A stretch of DNA of 64,000 bases from DASQMT01 sp963827335. GTDB taxonomy: Bacteria; Actinomycetota; Thermoleophilia; Solirubrobacterales; Solirubrobacteraceae. The first letter of the stretch is position 1. Each line of letters begins with the position of its first letter. The stretch spans positions 868,001 through 932,000 of the forward strand of contig CAWHAP010000015.1 in NCBI GenBank assembly GCA_963827335.1. The letters run 5' to 3'. This document shows positions 17,679 to 26,472 of this stretch, piece after piece. The notes beneath the pieces are model-generated. The model saw only the letters and a list, made by a program, of their open reading frames with translations, did no database searches and had not been told where the DNA came from. Made by a program: the position numbers and the translations under genes.

Positions 17679-18337
17679 GCCGCCACGAGCGCGGCCGACT
17701 CGAACAGCTTCAAGCCGTCGGCCGAGCCCGTGCGCGGGTCGACCGCGTGCTCGGGGTGCGGCATGAGGCCGACGACGTTCCCGGCCGCGTTGCTCACGCC
17801 CGCGATGTCGCGCGCCGCCCCGTTGAAGGCGTGGCCCGCGCGGTAGCGCAGCACGACCTGGCCGTTCGCCTCGAGCTCGTCGAGCACCGGGTCGGGCGCC
17901 CAGTAGCGGCCGGTCTGGTGCTTGGCGGGGATCGACAGGACGTCGCCCGCCTCGCACGCGCCGGTCCACCTCGTCCGCGCGTTCACCACGTCGAGCTCGA
18001 CCTGCCGGCAGACGAAGCGCAGCGACGTGTTCGGCAGCAGCGCGCCGGGCAGCAGCGCGGCCTCGCACAGCACCTGGAAGCCGTTGCAGATGCCGAGGAC
18101 CAGGCCGCCGTGGCGGGCGAAGCGCTCGACCTCGACCATGATCGGCGAGAAGCGGGCCAGCGCGCCGGCCCGCAGGTAGTCGCCGTAGGAGAAGCCGCCC
18201 GGGACGATCACCGCGTCGACGCCCTGCAGGTCGTGGTCGCGGTGCCACAGCAGGACGGCGTCGCCGACCCGCGAGGCGGCGGCGAGCGCGTCGCGCTCGT
18301 CACAGGACCCGGGGAACTGGATGACGCCGAACTTCAC
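17675..18337 (-). CDS. purQ: FGAM synthase glutaminase subunit PurQ
   Basis: A class I glutamine amidotransferase that feeds ammonia to PurL. 220 residues, GTG start. It begins VKFGVIQFPGSCDERDAL. Nucleophile motif GLVLGICNGFQVLCEA carries the catalytic Cys, and GLMPHPEHAVD near the C-terminus carries the catalytic His and Glu. PGGFSYGDYLRAGA is the oxyanion-loop region. The start overlaps the purS stop as GTGA, and the stop overlaps the purL start as ATGA. Confidence 0.97.
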   Translation of the reverse strand: MKFGVIQFPGSCDERDALAAASRVGDAVLLWHRDHDLQGVDAVIVPGGFSYGDYLRAGALARFSPIMVEVERFARHGGLVLGICNGFQVLCEAALLPGALLPNTSLRFVCRQVELDVVNARTRWTGACEAGDVLSIPAKHQTGRYWAPDPVLDELEANGQVVLRYRAGHAFNGAARDIAGVSNAAGNVVGLMPHPEHAVDPRTGSADGLKLFESAALVAA

Positions 18338-18561
18338 GCCGAGGCCCCCACGATCTCGTAGTCCTCGACGAGCGGGTTGCTGAGCAGCTGCTCGCACATC
18401 GCCGGCAGCTGCGCCGGGTCCTCGACGTCGAGCTCGACGAGCCGGCCGACGTGGACGTTGCGCACCCCGTCGAACCCGAGCGCCGGCAGCGCGCGCTCGA
18501 CGGCCTGGCCCTGCGGGTCGAGGATCCCGGCCTTGGGCCGGATCAGGACCCGTGCTCTCAC
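18334..18561 (-). CDS. purS: FGAM synthase subunit PurS
   Basis: A small structural subunit (75 residues) that bridges PurL and PurQ. Key stretches are RARVLIRPKAGILDPQGQAV, GFDGVRNVHVGRLVELDVED and the C-terminal LLSNPLVEDYEIV, all conserved in PurS. The GTG start overlaps the purC stop (GTGA), and the stop overlaps the purQ start in the same way. Confidence 0.95.
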   Translation of the reverse strand: MRARVLIRPKAGILDPQGQAVERALPALGFDGVRNVHVGRLVELDVEDPAQLPAMCEQLLSNPLVEDYEIVGASA

Positions 18562-19421
18562 GCCACGCGCTCCAGCCACGCGGAGAAGGGCTCGCCCGCC
18601 AGCTTCTCGTAGGCGGTCACGTAGCGCTCGCGCGTGGCGGCGACGACGTCGTCGGGGATCGGCGGGGCGGGCGGCGCCTTGTCCCAGCCGGTCCCGGACG
18701 CCCAGTCGCGCACGTACTGCTTGTCGAACGACGGCTGGCCGCGCCCGACCGCGTACTGGTCGGCGGGCCAGAAGCGCGAGGAGTCCGGCGTGCACACCTC
18801 GTCGCCGAGCGTCAGCGTCCCGTCCGCGTCGAACCCGAACTCGAACTTCGTGTCGGCGAGGATCACGCCGCGCGCCCGCGCGTGCTCGGCGACGGCGCGG
18901 TAGACCGCGATCGAGACGTCCCGCAGGCGCCCCGCCAGCTCGGCCGAGCCGACCAGCTCGGCGGCCTGGTCGATGTCGATCGCCTCGTCGTGGCCCTCGT
19001 CGGCCTTGGTCGAGGGCGTGAAGATCGGCTCCGGCAGCTGCTCGGACTCCTGCAGGCCGGCCGGCAGCTCGATGCCCGAGACCGAGCCCGTGGCCTGGTA
19101 GTCCTTCCAGCCCGACCCGGTGATGTACCCGCGCACGACGCACTCGACCGGCAGCATCTCGAGCCGCTTGACGCGCAGCGCGCGCCCGCGCTGGTCCTCC
19201 GGCACGCCGTCGGTGGCGGAGAGGAAGTGGTTCGGGACGAGCGACTCGGTCAACCCGAACCAGAGCACGGAGAGGCCGGTCAGGACCTTGCCCTTGTCGG
19301 GGATCGCCGTCGGATGGACGACGTCGTAGGTGGAGATGCGGTCCGAGGCGACCATCAGGAGGTCGCCGCCGAGGTCGTAGATCTCGCGGACCTTGCCCTT
19401 GGCGAGGAGAGGGAGCGTCAC
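18558..19421 (-). CDS. purC: SAICAR synthetase
   Basis: Joins CAIR and aspartate with ATP. 287 residues. Motifs: LLAKGKVREIYDLG, VASDRISTYDVVHPTAIPDK, VVRGYITGSGWKDYQATG, ILADTKFEFGFD and DSSRFWPADQY. It is the longer, yeast/actinobacteria-like form. I choose the GTG at VTLPLL because it stands 7 nt behind a TAGCGT box; the frame stays open some 50 nt further upstream. First gene of purC-purS-purQ-purL. Confidence 0.95.
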   Translation of the reverse strand: MTLPLLAKGKVREIYDLGGDLLMVASDRISTYDVVHPTAIPDKGKVLTGLSVLWFGLTESLVPNHFLSATDGVPEDQRGRALRVKRLEMLPVECVVRGYITGSGWKDYQATGSVSGIELPAGLQESEQLPEPIFTPSTKADEGHDEAIDIDQAAELVGSAELAGRLRDVSIAVYRAVAEHARARGVILADTKFEFGFDADGTLTLGDEVCTPDSSRFWPADQYAVGRGQPSFDKQYVRDWASGTGWDKAPPAPPIPDDVVAATRERYVTAYEKLAGEPFSAWLERVA

Positions 19422-19428
19422 CCGCCGC

Positions 19429-19434
19429 ACGCTA
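19429..19434 (-). promoter_or_regulatory. -10 box (TAGCGT) of the purCSQL operon
   Basis: TAGCGT on the minus strand, 7 nt from the GTG start of purC, so a leaderless transcript is expected. No riboswitch-like leader fits in this space. Confidence 0.5.
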
Positions 19435-19473
19435 GCAATCGCGGCGGCGCGCGCAGCGGCGCCGCGCCGCACT

Positions 19474-20049
19474 TTACGGGCACAGCGCGTCCCGGTAGCT
19501 CTCGGCCACGGTGACCTGCTTGCCGGCGGTCACCGTGCCGCCCGCGGCGACGGCGTCCGCGTAGGTCCGGAGCACCTCCGGGTACGCCCCGTCCGCCGCC
19601 ATCTCCCCGAGCACCGGCCAGTCGGCCGCGCCGGCGAGCGCCGCCTCCGCGCGACCCGCCGCCGACTCGTCGCCCGCGGCGCGCGCCGCGACCCAGGAGG
19701 CGATCCAGCCGCACGCGACCGTGCCCGCGACCTGCGCGCCGAGCTGGTAGCGGTCGCGCGTCGCCGACCCCGCATGCAGCGCGCCGCGGTCGAAGCCCGG
19801 GGGCAGCGGCAGCCCGGCCAGCATCGCGTCGACCGCATCGCGGTGCTCCTGTGGCGTGACGGCGCCGGCGGGCAGCGCGCGCAGCCACGTCTCCGCGTCG
19901 ACCTGCCGCAGCTCGGCCAGGGTCGCGGCGACGTCCCGCGGGCCGCCGGCGATCAGCCGGGCCTCGACCATCGCCGCGCCCCAGCGCCAGGCCGTCGTGT
20001 AGTCCTGGGACCCGGGGTAGCGGTAGACGGCGGCCCGGCCGCCCGGCAC
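19474..20049 (-). CDS. Conserved-looking protein of unknown function
   Basis: 191 residues from a GTG; I do not recognise the family. It is acidic and Ala-rich with aromatic residues near the start (YRYPGSQDYTTAWRWGAAMV). It has no membrane helix, no signal peptide and no obvious catalytic motif. Two segments (LGAQVAGTVACGWIASWVAA, MAADGAYPEVLRTYADAVAA) are probably helical. The frame is open further upstream without a standard start codon, so the true N-terminus may be longer. It lies between the peptidase gene and purC on the same strand. Confidence 0.5.
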   Translation of the reverse strand: MPGGRAAVYRYPGSQDYTTAWRWGAAMVEARLIAGGPRDVAATLAELRQVDAETWLRALPAGAVTPQEHRDAVDAMLAGLPLPPGFDRGALHAGSATRDRYQLGAQVAGTVACGWIASWVAARAAGDESAAGRAEAALAGAADWPVLGEMAADGAYPEVLRTYADAVAAGGTVTAGKQVTVAESYRDALCP

Positions 20050-20152
20050 CCGCGCGTGGAGCGCCGGCCGCGCGCCCGGCTCCTTGGCCGCGCCGACCGT
20101 CGCACCCGCCGGCCGGGTGCGTCCTCGCGGGCGCGAGTCGTGGAATCGACCA

Positions 20153-21256
20153 TCAGAGGTCGTACGGGAAGTCGGTGAGCAGCTCGTAGCCGTCGTCGGT
20201 CACGACCACGAGGTCCTCCAGCCGGCAGCCGCCGTAGCCCTGGCGGTAGCAGCCCGGCTCCAGCGTGATCACGTCGCCGGTGCGCAGCGTGTCGGGCGAG
20301 CGGCCCAGCCCGGGCGACTCGTGGACCTCGAGCCCGACGCCGTGGCCGAGCGAGTGGAAGTAGCCGTCGCGCAGCACCTCGCCGGCCTCCTTGGTGAGCT
20401 GCGTCGGCTTGCCGGCCGCGATGTAGGGCTCGCACGAGCGGCGGAAGATCGCCGTGGCGTCGGCGCCGTCGCGCACCTCGGGGAAGACGAGCGCGAGCGA
20501 CTCCTTCGTCAGCTCCCAGTACTCCTCCAGCTCGGGCGCCGGCTCGGCGCCGCCCGCCACGAACGTGCGGGTCATGTCCGCCCAGCAGCGCGACGCGCGG
20601 TCGCGCGGCCAGATGTCGACGACGACCGGCTCGCCGGCCTCCAGGGGCCCGGAGCCCGACTCGTGCCCGTCGGCCGACTGCGGGCCGTGGGCGACGATCA
20701 CGTCGTCGGGCAGGTCGCAGCCGTGCTCGTCGCAGACCGCGATCATCGCTCCGCGGACCTCCTCGGACGTGAGCCCGGGCCGCAGCTCGTGGATCAGGTC
20801 GCGCGCCACGGCCATCGCGGCGTCCGCCGCCTTCTGCGCGCGCCGGATCCCGTCGAGCTGCGCGTCGGTCTTGGCCCGCCGGCGCGCGACGAACGTGTCG
20901 TGCGCCACCTCGAGCTCGATGCCGCCGGCGCGCAGGTGGTCGGCGACGGCGAGCGGGAACTCCGGCGGCACGACCGCCCGCGCCACGCCGAGCTCGCGGC
21001 ACGCGCGCAGCGCGATCTCCAGGTGCGCCTCGTACCGAGTCATGCCCGAGGTCAGGAGCTCGTCGGCGCCCAGCCGGGCGGGGTCGATGACGTCGATCCC
21101 CAGCGCGCGCACCTTGTCGGCGTCGAGCACGGACACGGTCGCGGCCCGGCGGCCGTCCGCCTCGGCGTACAGGAACGGGTCGATGATCCCGACGGGGATC
21201 GCGTGGAACAGGTCCGGCGACGTGTCGGGCGCGCCGTAGATCAGCAGGTCAGACAG
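20153..21256 (-). CDS. M24-family metallopeptidase (Xaa-Pro aminopeptidase-like)
   Basis: 367 residues with the pita-bread fold. Metal ligands are visible in order: Asp in VVVDIWPRD, Asp in ADMTRTF, His in HSLGHGVGLEVHE, Glu in TLEPGCY and Glu in RLEDLVVV. The creatinase-like N-terminal domain begins DLLIYGAPDTSPDLFHAIPV, which is conserved in this family. The only codon able to start it is CTG at 21256; the first GTG in frame is 41 codons in and would remove conserved sequence. The CTG lies just inside the 3' end of purB (8-bp overlap), so reinitiation after purB is likely. Physiological role unknown. Confidence 0.88.
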   Translation of the reverse strand: MSDLLIYGAPDTSPDLFHAIPVGIIDPFLYAEADGRRAATVSVLDADKVRALGIDVIDPARLGADELLTSGMTRYEAHLEIALRACRELGVARAVVPPEFPLAVADHLRAGGIELEVAHDTFVARRRAKTDAQLDGIRRAQKAADAAMAVARDLIHELRPGLTSEEVRGAMIAVCDEHGCDLPDDVIVAHGPQSADGHESGSGPLEAGEPVVVDIWPRDRASRCWADMTRTFVAGGAEPAPELEEYWELTKESLALVFPEVRDGADATAIFRRSCEPYIAAGKPTQLTKEAGEVLRDGYFHSLGHGVGLEVHESPGLGRSPDTLRTGDVITLEPGCYRQGYGGCRLEDLVVVTDDGYELLTDFPYDL

Positions 21257-22529
21257 GGGAGATCACCTCGTCGAGGCGCGCCAGCACCTCGGGTACGTGG
21301 CGCGTGTAGTGGCCGTAGTCGAAGATCGCGTCGAGGTCGAGGTCGATCCCCGGCTCGGCGGCGACCAGCTCGCGCAGCGGGGTCTGCGTGTCCCAGGCCT
21401 GCTGGGCGAGCCGCTGCACGACGCGGTAGGCGTCGTCGCGCTGCGTCCCGCCGGCGACGAGCGCGAGCAGGACGCGCTGGGAGAAGAGGGCGCCGCAGGT
21501 CAGCTCGAGGTTGGCGAGCATCCGGCCGGCGTGGACGGTCATGCCGTCGACGACGCGGAGCGCGAGGTGCTGCATGTAGTCGAGCGCGATCGTGGCATCG
21601 GGCAGGATCACCCGCTCGGCGCCGGAGTGCGAGATGTCGCGCTCGTGCCACAGCGCGACGTCCTCCACGCCCGCCTGCGCGTAGCCGCGCAGGACGCGGG
21701 CCAGGCCGGTGATCCGCTCCGTCGTGATCGGGTTGCGCTTGTGCGGCATGGCGCTCGAGCCCTTCTGGCCGGCGCGGAACGGCTCCTCGACCTCGCGGAC
21801 CTCCGTGCGCTGGAGATGGCGGATCTCGGTCGCGAAGCGCTCGAGCCCGGCGCCCGCCAGCGCGATCGCCTGCAGCACCTCGGCGTGCCGGTCACGGGGC
21901 ACGACCTGGGTGGAGACCGGCTCGCCTTCCAGCCCGAGCGTCTCGAGCACGCGCGCCTCGTAGGCGGGGCCGAGCGTGGCGTAGGTGCCGACGGCCCCGG
22001 AGATCGCGCCCGTCGCGGCCTGGGCGAACGCCCGCTCCAGGCGCTCCGCGTTGCGGTGCGCCTCGAACGCGAACCCCGCGAGCTTGAGGCCGAACGTCGT
22101 CGGCTCGGCGTGCACGCCGTGCGTCCGGCCGACGCACAGCGTGCCCGCGTGCTCGTGCGCCCGCCCGGCGAGCGCCGCCGCCAGGGCGCGCGCGCCCGGC
22201 ACGATCACGTCGCCCGCCCGCCGGAGCTGGAGCGCCAGCGCGGTGTCGAGCACATCGGACGACGTCAGGCCGTAGTGGATCCACCGTCCCGCCTCGCCGG
22301 CCGACCCGCCGAGCACGTCGACGAACGCGGCCACGTCGTGGTCGGTCACCCGCTCGCGCTCCCGCACCGCCTCCACCGTGAACGTCGCGGTGCGGATCGC
22401 CTGCAGGTCGGCCTCGGACGGCCCGTCGAGGGCCTCCGCGGCCGCGACCTCGACGTCGCGCCAGGCGGTCATGCGGGCCTCGTCGGTCCAGACGGCGCCG
22501 ATCTCCGGACGGGTGTAGCGCTCGATCAT
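21249..22529 (-). CDS. purB: Adenylosuccinate lyase
   Basis: Cleaves SAICAR to AICAR and adenylosuccinate to AMP. 426 residues. It starts MIERYTRPEIGAVWTDEARM and has HYGLTSSDVLDTALALQL (catalytic His region), VGRTHGVHAEPTTFG and the superfamily signature GSSAMPHKRNPI with the catalytic Ser loop. The length and motif order fit the short bacterial type. It is followed on the same strand by the M24 peptidase gene, which overlaps it by 8 bp. Confidence 0.97.
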   Translation of the reverse strand: MIERYTRPEIGAVWTDEARMTAWRDVEVAAAEALDGPSEADLQAIRTATFTVEAVRERERVTDHDVAAFVDVLGGSAGEAGRWIHYGLTSSDVLDTALALQLRRAGDVIVPGARALAAALAGRAHEHAGTLCVGRTHGVHAEPTTFGLKLAGFAFEAHRNAERLERAFAQAATGAISGAVGTYATLGPAYEARVLETLGLEGEPVSTQVVPRDRHAEVLQAIALAGAGLERFATEIRHLQRTEVREVEEPFRAGQKGSSAMPHKRNPITTERITGLARVLRGYAQAGVEDVALWHERDISHSGAERVILPDATIALDYMQHLALRVVDGMTVHAGRMLANLELTCGALFSQRVLLALVAGGTQRDDAYRVVQRLAQQAWDTQTPLRELVAAEPGIDLDLDAIFDYGHYTRHVPEVLARLDEVISPV

Positions 22530-22595
22530 CCGGAGTGAATGAAAGCGGACACGCCCGCTTCAGCGCGTACCGCCCGCGTCCGATAGTGCTTGGCG

Positions 22596-24404
22596 ATGGC
22601 CGCTCGGCGGTTCGCGAGCCCGAGCCGCCGCGGCGCGTCCGCGGCGCGCTTCCTGCTGCCCGCCGTCATCGTGCTGGCCGCGCTCGTGGCCCACGTCCTC
22701 GTCGCCGACGCCGGCGACCGGCGCGAGCGCGCGCAGCTCGAATCGCGCGCTTCCGCTGTGGCCGCGGACCTGGAGCGCCGGCTGGACGCCTACGGCGACG
22801 TGCTCTACGGCGTGCGCGCCCTGGTCGGCGCCTCGGAGCACGTCACCTCCGCGGAGTTCCACGCGAGCCACCTCGCGCGCCGGATCGAGGAGCGCTACCC
22901 GGGCGTCCAGGTCGTCGGCTACGCCGACCTGATCGACCCCGGCGACCGCGCGTCCCGGATCGCGAAGGTCCGCATGGACACCCGGGCGAGCGGGCTGCCG
23001 TACCCGCGTTTCGCGATCCATCCTGCGCCCGCCGCCGGCCGGCGCACCGCGCCCATCACCTACCTCGAGCCGCAGGTGGGCAACGAGGCGGCCTTCGGCC
23101 TGGACTTCCTCAGCGAGCCGACGCGCAGGGCCGCCCTCGAGCGCACGATCCGCACCGGGCGCCCGGAGGCGACCGCGCCCGTGCGGCTGGTCCAGGACCC
23201 CGTCGGCCGGCCCGGGTTCCTCGCGATGCTCTCCGTCGACGACCCGACGCACGCCGGGCGGGTGATCGGCGTGGCCTACGCGGGGTTCCGGACCGGCGTG
23301 CTGGTCGACAGCGTCGTGCCGCGCGCCGACCGCGGCGCGCACCTCGAGCTCTACGACCTCGGCGCGGCCGGCGGGCGGGACACCGGCCTGCGGGACGCGA
23401 TCGCGACGTACGACGACGAGGTCCGCCCGGACCGCGACGCGCTGTCCCCCGAGCGGGCGGAGCACGGCAGCAGCACGATCGACGTGACGGTCATGGGCCG
23501 GCGCTGGGCGCTCTACTACGCGCCCGATCGCAGCCTCGCCTCCTCCGGCCAGGCACTCCGCGACTGGCTGCCGCTCGCGATCGGCGCCATGCTCGCCGCG
23601 CTCGCCGCCTGGATGCTGGGCGCCTCGCTCCGGACCGAGCGGCGCGCCGTCGCGCTCGCCGAGCGGATGACCGAGAGCCTGCGCGCGAGCCAGACCGACC
23701 TCGCGCGCTCGAACGCCGAGCTGGAGCGCTTCGCCTACGTCGCCTCGCACGACCTGCGCGAGCCGCTGCGCACGATCACCGGCTTCCTCGCGCTGCTGTC
23801 GCGCCGGCACCGCGACCAGCTCGACGACGACGGGCGCGAGTTCATCGACCTCGCGGTGGCCGGGGCGAAGCGGATGGACTGCCTGATCGCCGAGCTGCTC
23901 GAGTACTCCCGCACCGGGCGGGCCGAGCCGGCGGCCGAGCCGACCGACCTCGATGCGGCCTGGGGCCTCGCGGTCCACAACCTCTCGGCGGCGATCGCCG
24001 AAGCCGGCGCCGAGGTGACCGCCGACCCGCTCCCGACCGTGCTGGCCGACCGCGGCGAGATGGTCCAGGTGCTGCAGAACCTGCTCGGCAACGCGATCAA
24101 GTACCACGGCGGGGCGGCGCCCCGCATCCACGCGGAGGCGATCCGCCGCGACGAGATGTGGGAGATCGCCGTGCGCGACGACGGCCCGGGCATCGACCCG
24201 CGCCACCACGACCGCATCTTCGTCCTGCTGCAGCGCCTGCACCGCCAGGACGAGGTCGAGGGCACCGGGATCGGGCTCGCGATCTGCAAGAAGATCATCG
24301 AGCACCACGGCGGCCGCATCTGGGTCGAGTCCGAGCCGGGAGCCGGCGCCCGCTTCGCGTTCTCCCTCCCGGCCGCGGCCGCCGAGGCCCCGGTGCCGGT
24401 CTAG
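22596..24404 (+). CDS. CHASE-domain sensor histidine kinase
   Basis: 602 residues. An N-terminal helix (residues about 18-37, FLLPAVIVLAALVAHVLVA) is followed by a CHASE-type extracellular domain with GVRALVGASEHVTSAEFHA and YLEPQVGNEAAFGLDF. A second helix (about 327-346) leads to a HisKA box, VASHDLREPLRTITGFLALL (phosphorylated His), then HATPase_c motifs: N box NLLGNAIKYHGG, G1 DDGPGIDP, F box IFVLLQRLH and G2 GTGIGLAICKKI. This module is close to phytochrome-like kinases. No response regulator is adjacent. The ligand is unknown. The stop shares CTAG with purE. Confidence 0.93.
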   Translation: MAARRFASPSRRGASAARFLLPAVIVLAALVAHVLVADAGDRRERAQLESRASAVAADLERRLDAYGDVLYGVRALVGASEHVTSAEFHASHLARRIEERYPGVQVVGYADLIDPGDRASRIAKVRMDTRASGLPYPRFAIHPAPAAGRRTAPITYLEPQVGNEAAFGLDFLSEPTRRAALERTIRTGRPEATAPVRLVQDPVGRPGFLAMLSVDDPTHAGRVIGVAYAGFRTGVLVDSVVPRADRGAHLELYDLGAAGGRDTGLRDAIATYDDEVRPDRDALSPERAEHGSSTIDVTVMGRRWALYYAPDRSLASSGQALRDWLPLAIGAMLAALAAWMLGASLRTERRAVALAERMTESLRASQTDLARSNAELERFAYVASHDLREPLRTITGFLALLSRRHRDQLDDDGREFIDLAVAGAKRMDCLIAELLEYSRTGRAEPAAEPTDLDAAWGLAVHNLSAAIAEAGAEVTADPLPTVLADRGEMVQVLQNLLGNAIKYHGGAAPRIHAEAIRRDEMWEIAVRDDGPGIDPRHHDRIFVLLQRLHRQDEVEGTGIGLAICKKIIEHHGGRIWVESEPGAGARFAFSLPAAAAEAPVPV

Positions 24405-24892
24405 GAGTCCAGGATTCGCGCCGCGAGCACGGCGGCGTTCTTCGCGTTGTCGACGCCGACGCAGGCCACGGGCACGCCGGGGGGCATCTGCGCGATCGAG
24501 AGCAGCGCGTCCAGCCCGCCCGCAACGGACTTCGACGAGGTCAGGGGCACGCCGATCACCGGCAGCGTCGTGTGCGCGGCGACCACGCCGGGGAGCGCGG
24601 CGGACAGCCCCGCGCCGGCGATGATCACGCGCAGGCCGCGCAGCCTCGCGTTCTTCGCGTAGTCCGCCACGACGTCCGGGTCGCGGTGGGCGGACATGAC
24701 CCGCACCTCGTGCAGGATCCCGCGCGTCTCGAGCTCCTTCGCCGCGCCCTCCATCGCCGGCATGTCGCTCTTGGAGCCCATGACGATGCCGACGCGCGGC
24801 GCGTCGACCTCCAGATCGTCGAACTCGGCGTCCGGCTCGGCCTCGGCGACCGTCTCCACGCCCCTGGCGTGGCCTCGTTCCTGCTCGCTCAT
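24401..24892 (-). CDS. purE: N5-carboxyaminoimidazole ribonucleotide mutase PurE
   Basis: Moves the carboxyl group of N5-CAIR to make CAIR. 163 residues: an acidic N-terminal extension of about 30 residues (rich in Glu and Asp, unusual for the family), then VGIVMGSKSDMPAM (phosphate loop), VRVMSAHRDPDVVADYA (catalytic His), IIAGAGLSAALPGVVAAHT and GVPLTSSKSVAGGLDALLSI. No purK gene is in the window. The start overlaps the purD stop (ATGA). Confidence 0.95.
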   Translation of the reverse strand: MSEQERGHARGVETVAEAEPDAEFDDLEVDAPRVGIVMGSKSDMPAMEGAAKELETRGILHEVRVMSAHRDPDVVADYAKNARLRGLRVIIAGAGLSAALPGVVAAHTTLPVIGVPLTSSKSVAGGLDALLSIAQMPPGVPVACVGVDNAKNAAVLAARILDS

Positions 24893-26127
24893 GCTGCGAT
24901 GTCCCCGCGCATCTGCGCTCCGTCGAAGGTGATCACGTCCGCGGCAGCATAGGCGGCGGCGCGCGCGGCCGGCCGGCCGTCGCCCAGCGCCGTGACCCCG
25001 AGCACGCGCCCGCCCGCGGTGACGACGGCCCCGTCGCGCTCCGCCGTGCCCGCGTGGAACACCTCGGCGCCCGGCGGGATCCGGTCCAGCCCGTCGATCA
25101 CGTCGCCCGAGGACGAGGACTCCGGATAGCCGCGCGAGGCGAGCACGACGCAGACGGCCGCCCGGGGGTCCCACTCGAGCGTCACGCCCGCCAGCCCGCC
25201 CGGCTCGGCCGCCGCCTCGAGCAGCGCGAGCAGGTCGGAGCGCAGCCGCGGGAGCACGACCTGCGTCTCGGGATCACCGAAGCGCACGTTGAACTCGAGC
25301 ACCTTGGGCCCGTCCGGGCCGAGCATCAGCCCGGCGTAGAGGACGCCGTGGAACGGCGTGCCGCGGCGCGCGAGCGCGTCCACGACCGGCTGGTGGACCG
25401 TCGCGACCGCCTCGCGGACGAGATCGTCCGCGCCGGCCACGGGCGAGAAGCAGCCCATGCCGCCCGTGTTCGGCCCGGCGTCGCCGTCGCCGATCCGCTT
25501 GTAGTCGCGCGCCGGGGCGAGCGGGACCGCGCGCTCGCCGTCGCACAGCGCGAGCAGCGACAGCTCGTCGCCGGCCAGGAACTCCTCGACCACGACGGGC
25601 ATGTCGCCGAAGCGGCGGGCGACGAGCATCTCCTCCAGCGCGGCGCGGGCCTCGGCCTCGTCGGCCGCGATCACCACGCCCTTGCCGGCGGCCAGGCCGT
25701 CCGCCTTGATGACCGCGGGGTAGCCGGTGATCGCCGCGAGGCCCTCGTCCACGCCGGTGACGACCCGGTGGCCGCCGGTCGGCACCCCGGCCGCGGCCAT
25801 GATCTCCTTCGCGAAGGCCTTGGACCCCTCGAGCCGCGCGACCGCCGCGCGCGGGCCGAAGCAGCGGACGCCCGCCTCCGCCAGCGCGTCGGCCAGCCCG
25901 GCCACCAGCGGCGCCTCCGGGCCGACGACGACGAGGTCGACGGCCGCGGCGCGCGCGGCGGCGGCGAGCGCCGCCGGGTCGTCCGCCGGCGCGTCGAGCG
26001 GGCGCGCGTCGCGGCGGATGCCGGCGTTGCCCGGCGCGCACAGGACCTCGGGCTGCTGCGGGGAGCGCAGGAGCGTCCGGACGAGTGCGTGCTCGCGCCC
26101 GCCCGCCCCGACGACGAGGACCCTCAC
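24889..26127 (-). CDS. purD: Phosphoribosylamine-glycine ligase
   Basis: Makes GAR from phosphoribosylamine, glycine and ATP. 412 residues in the ATP-grasp fold: VRVLVVGAGGREHALVRTLL, VVGPEAPLVAGLADAL, GYPAVIKADGLAAGKGVVIA (ATP-grasp loop), the signature DYKRIGDGDAGPNTGGMGC and EFNVRFGDPETQVVLPRL. The GTG start overlaps the stop of the GYD-domain gene (GTGA), and the stop overlaps the purE start (ATGA). Confidence 0.97.
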   Translation of the reverse strand: MRVLVVGAGGREHALVRTLLRSPQQPEVLCAPGNAGIRRDARPLDAPADDPAALAAAARAAAVDLVVVGPEAPLVAGLADALAEAGVRCFGPRAAVARLEGSKAFAKEIMAAAGVPTGGHRVVTGVDEGLAAITGYPAVIKADGLAAGKGVVIAADEAEARAALEEMLVARRFGDMPVVVEEFLAGDELSLLALCDGERAVPLAPARDYKRIGDGDAGPNTGGMGCFSPVAGADDLVREAVATVHQPVVDALARRGTPFHGVLYAGLMLGPDGPKVLEFNVRFGDPETQVVLPRLRSDLLALLEAAAEPGGLAGVTLEWDPRAAVCVVLASRGYPESSSSGDVIDGLDRIPPGAEVFHAGTAERDGAVVTAGGRVLGVTALGDGRPAARAAAYAAADVITFDGAQMRGDIAA

Positions 26128-26405
26128 ACGGCCCCGATGAAGTCGTCGATCGGGATCGCGGCCAGCGACTCGTAGCGGCTCGTGCCGCGCGATCCCAGCT
26201 CGAGCGAGACGCGCGCCATCGTCGTCTCGTCGGGGGCCTCGACCACGCTGATGAAGTCGAAGTGGCCGAGCGTCGCCCACTGTGCCTTGACCGTCGCGCC
26301 GAGCTGCTCGACCTCGCGATTGACCTCGCGGATGCGGGCCGGGTTGTTCTTGATCGTCTGCACGCCCTCGGGTGTGAGGGTGCAGAGCATGATGTAGGTC
26401 GGCAC
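26124..26405 (-). CDS. GYD-domain protein
   Basis: 93 residues matching the GYD family (ferredoxin-like fold): MPTYIMLCTLTPEGVQTIKN, then IREVNREVEQLGATVKAQWA, then LGHFDFISVVEAPDETTMAR. The family has no known enzymatic role. Its stop overlaps the purD start, so it is the first gene of a three-gene unit with purD and purE. The tight coupling suggests a function tied to glycinamide ribotide formation, but that is inference. A GAGAGGAG-like ribosome-binding site precedes the ATG. Confidence 0.88.
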   Translation of the reverse strand: MPTYIMLCTLTPEGVQTIKNNPARIREVNREVEQLGATVKAQWATLGHFDFISVVEAPDETTMARVSLELGSRGTSRYESLAAIPIDDFIGAV

Positions 26406-26460
26406 CGGGAGGCTCCTCTCGCAACGGCAGCTGGCGCCCCCGTTCTACCCCATCGCGCAC

Positions 26461-26466
26461 TACAGT
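26461..26466 (+). promoter_or_regulatory. -10 box (TACAGT), leaderless type
   Basis: TACAGT, 6 nt ahead of the ATG of the secreted-protein gene at 26473. Confidence 0.5.
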
Positions 26467-26472
26467 GCCGCC

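Noticed and set aside
19953..20158. An alternative N-terminus (MVDSTTRARED...) for the unknown protein at 19474
   Set aside because: It is in a different frame, and its continuation is low-complexity Arg-rich sequence. A frameshift would be needed, with no homology to support it.
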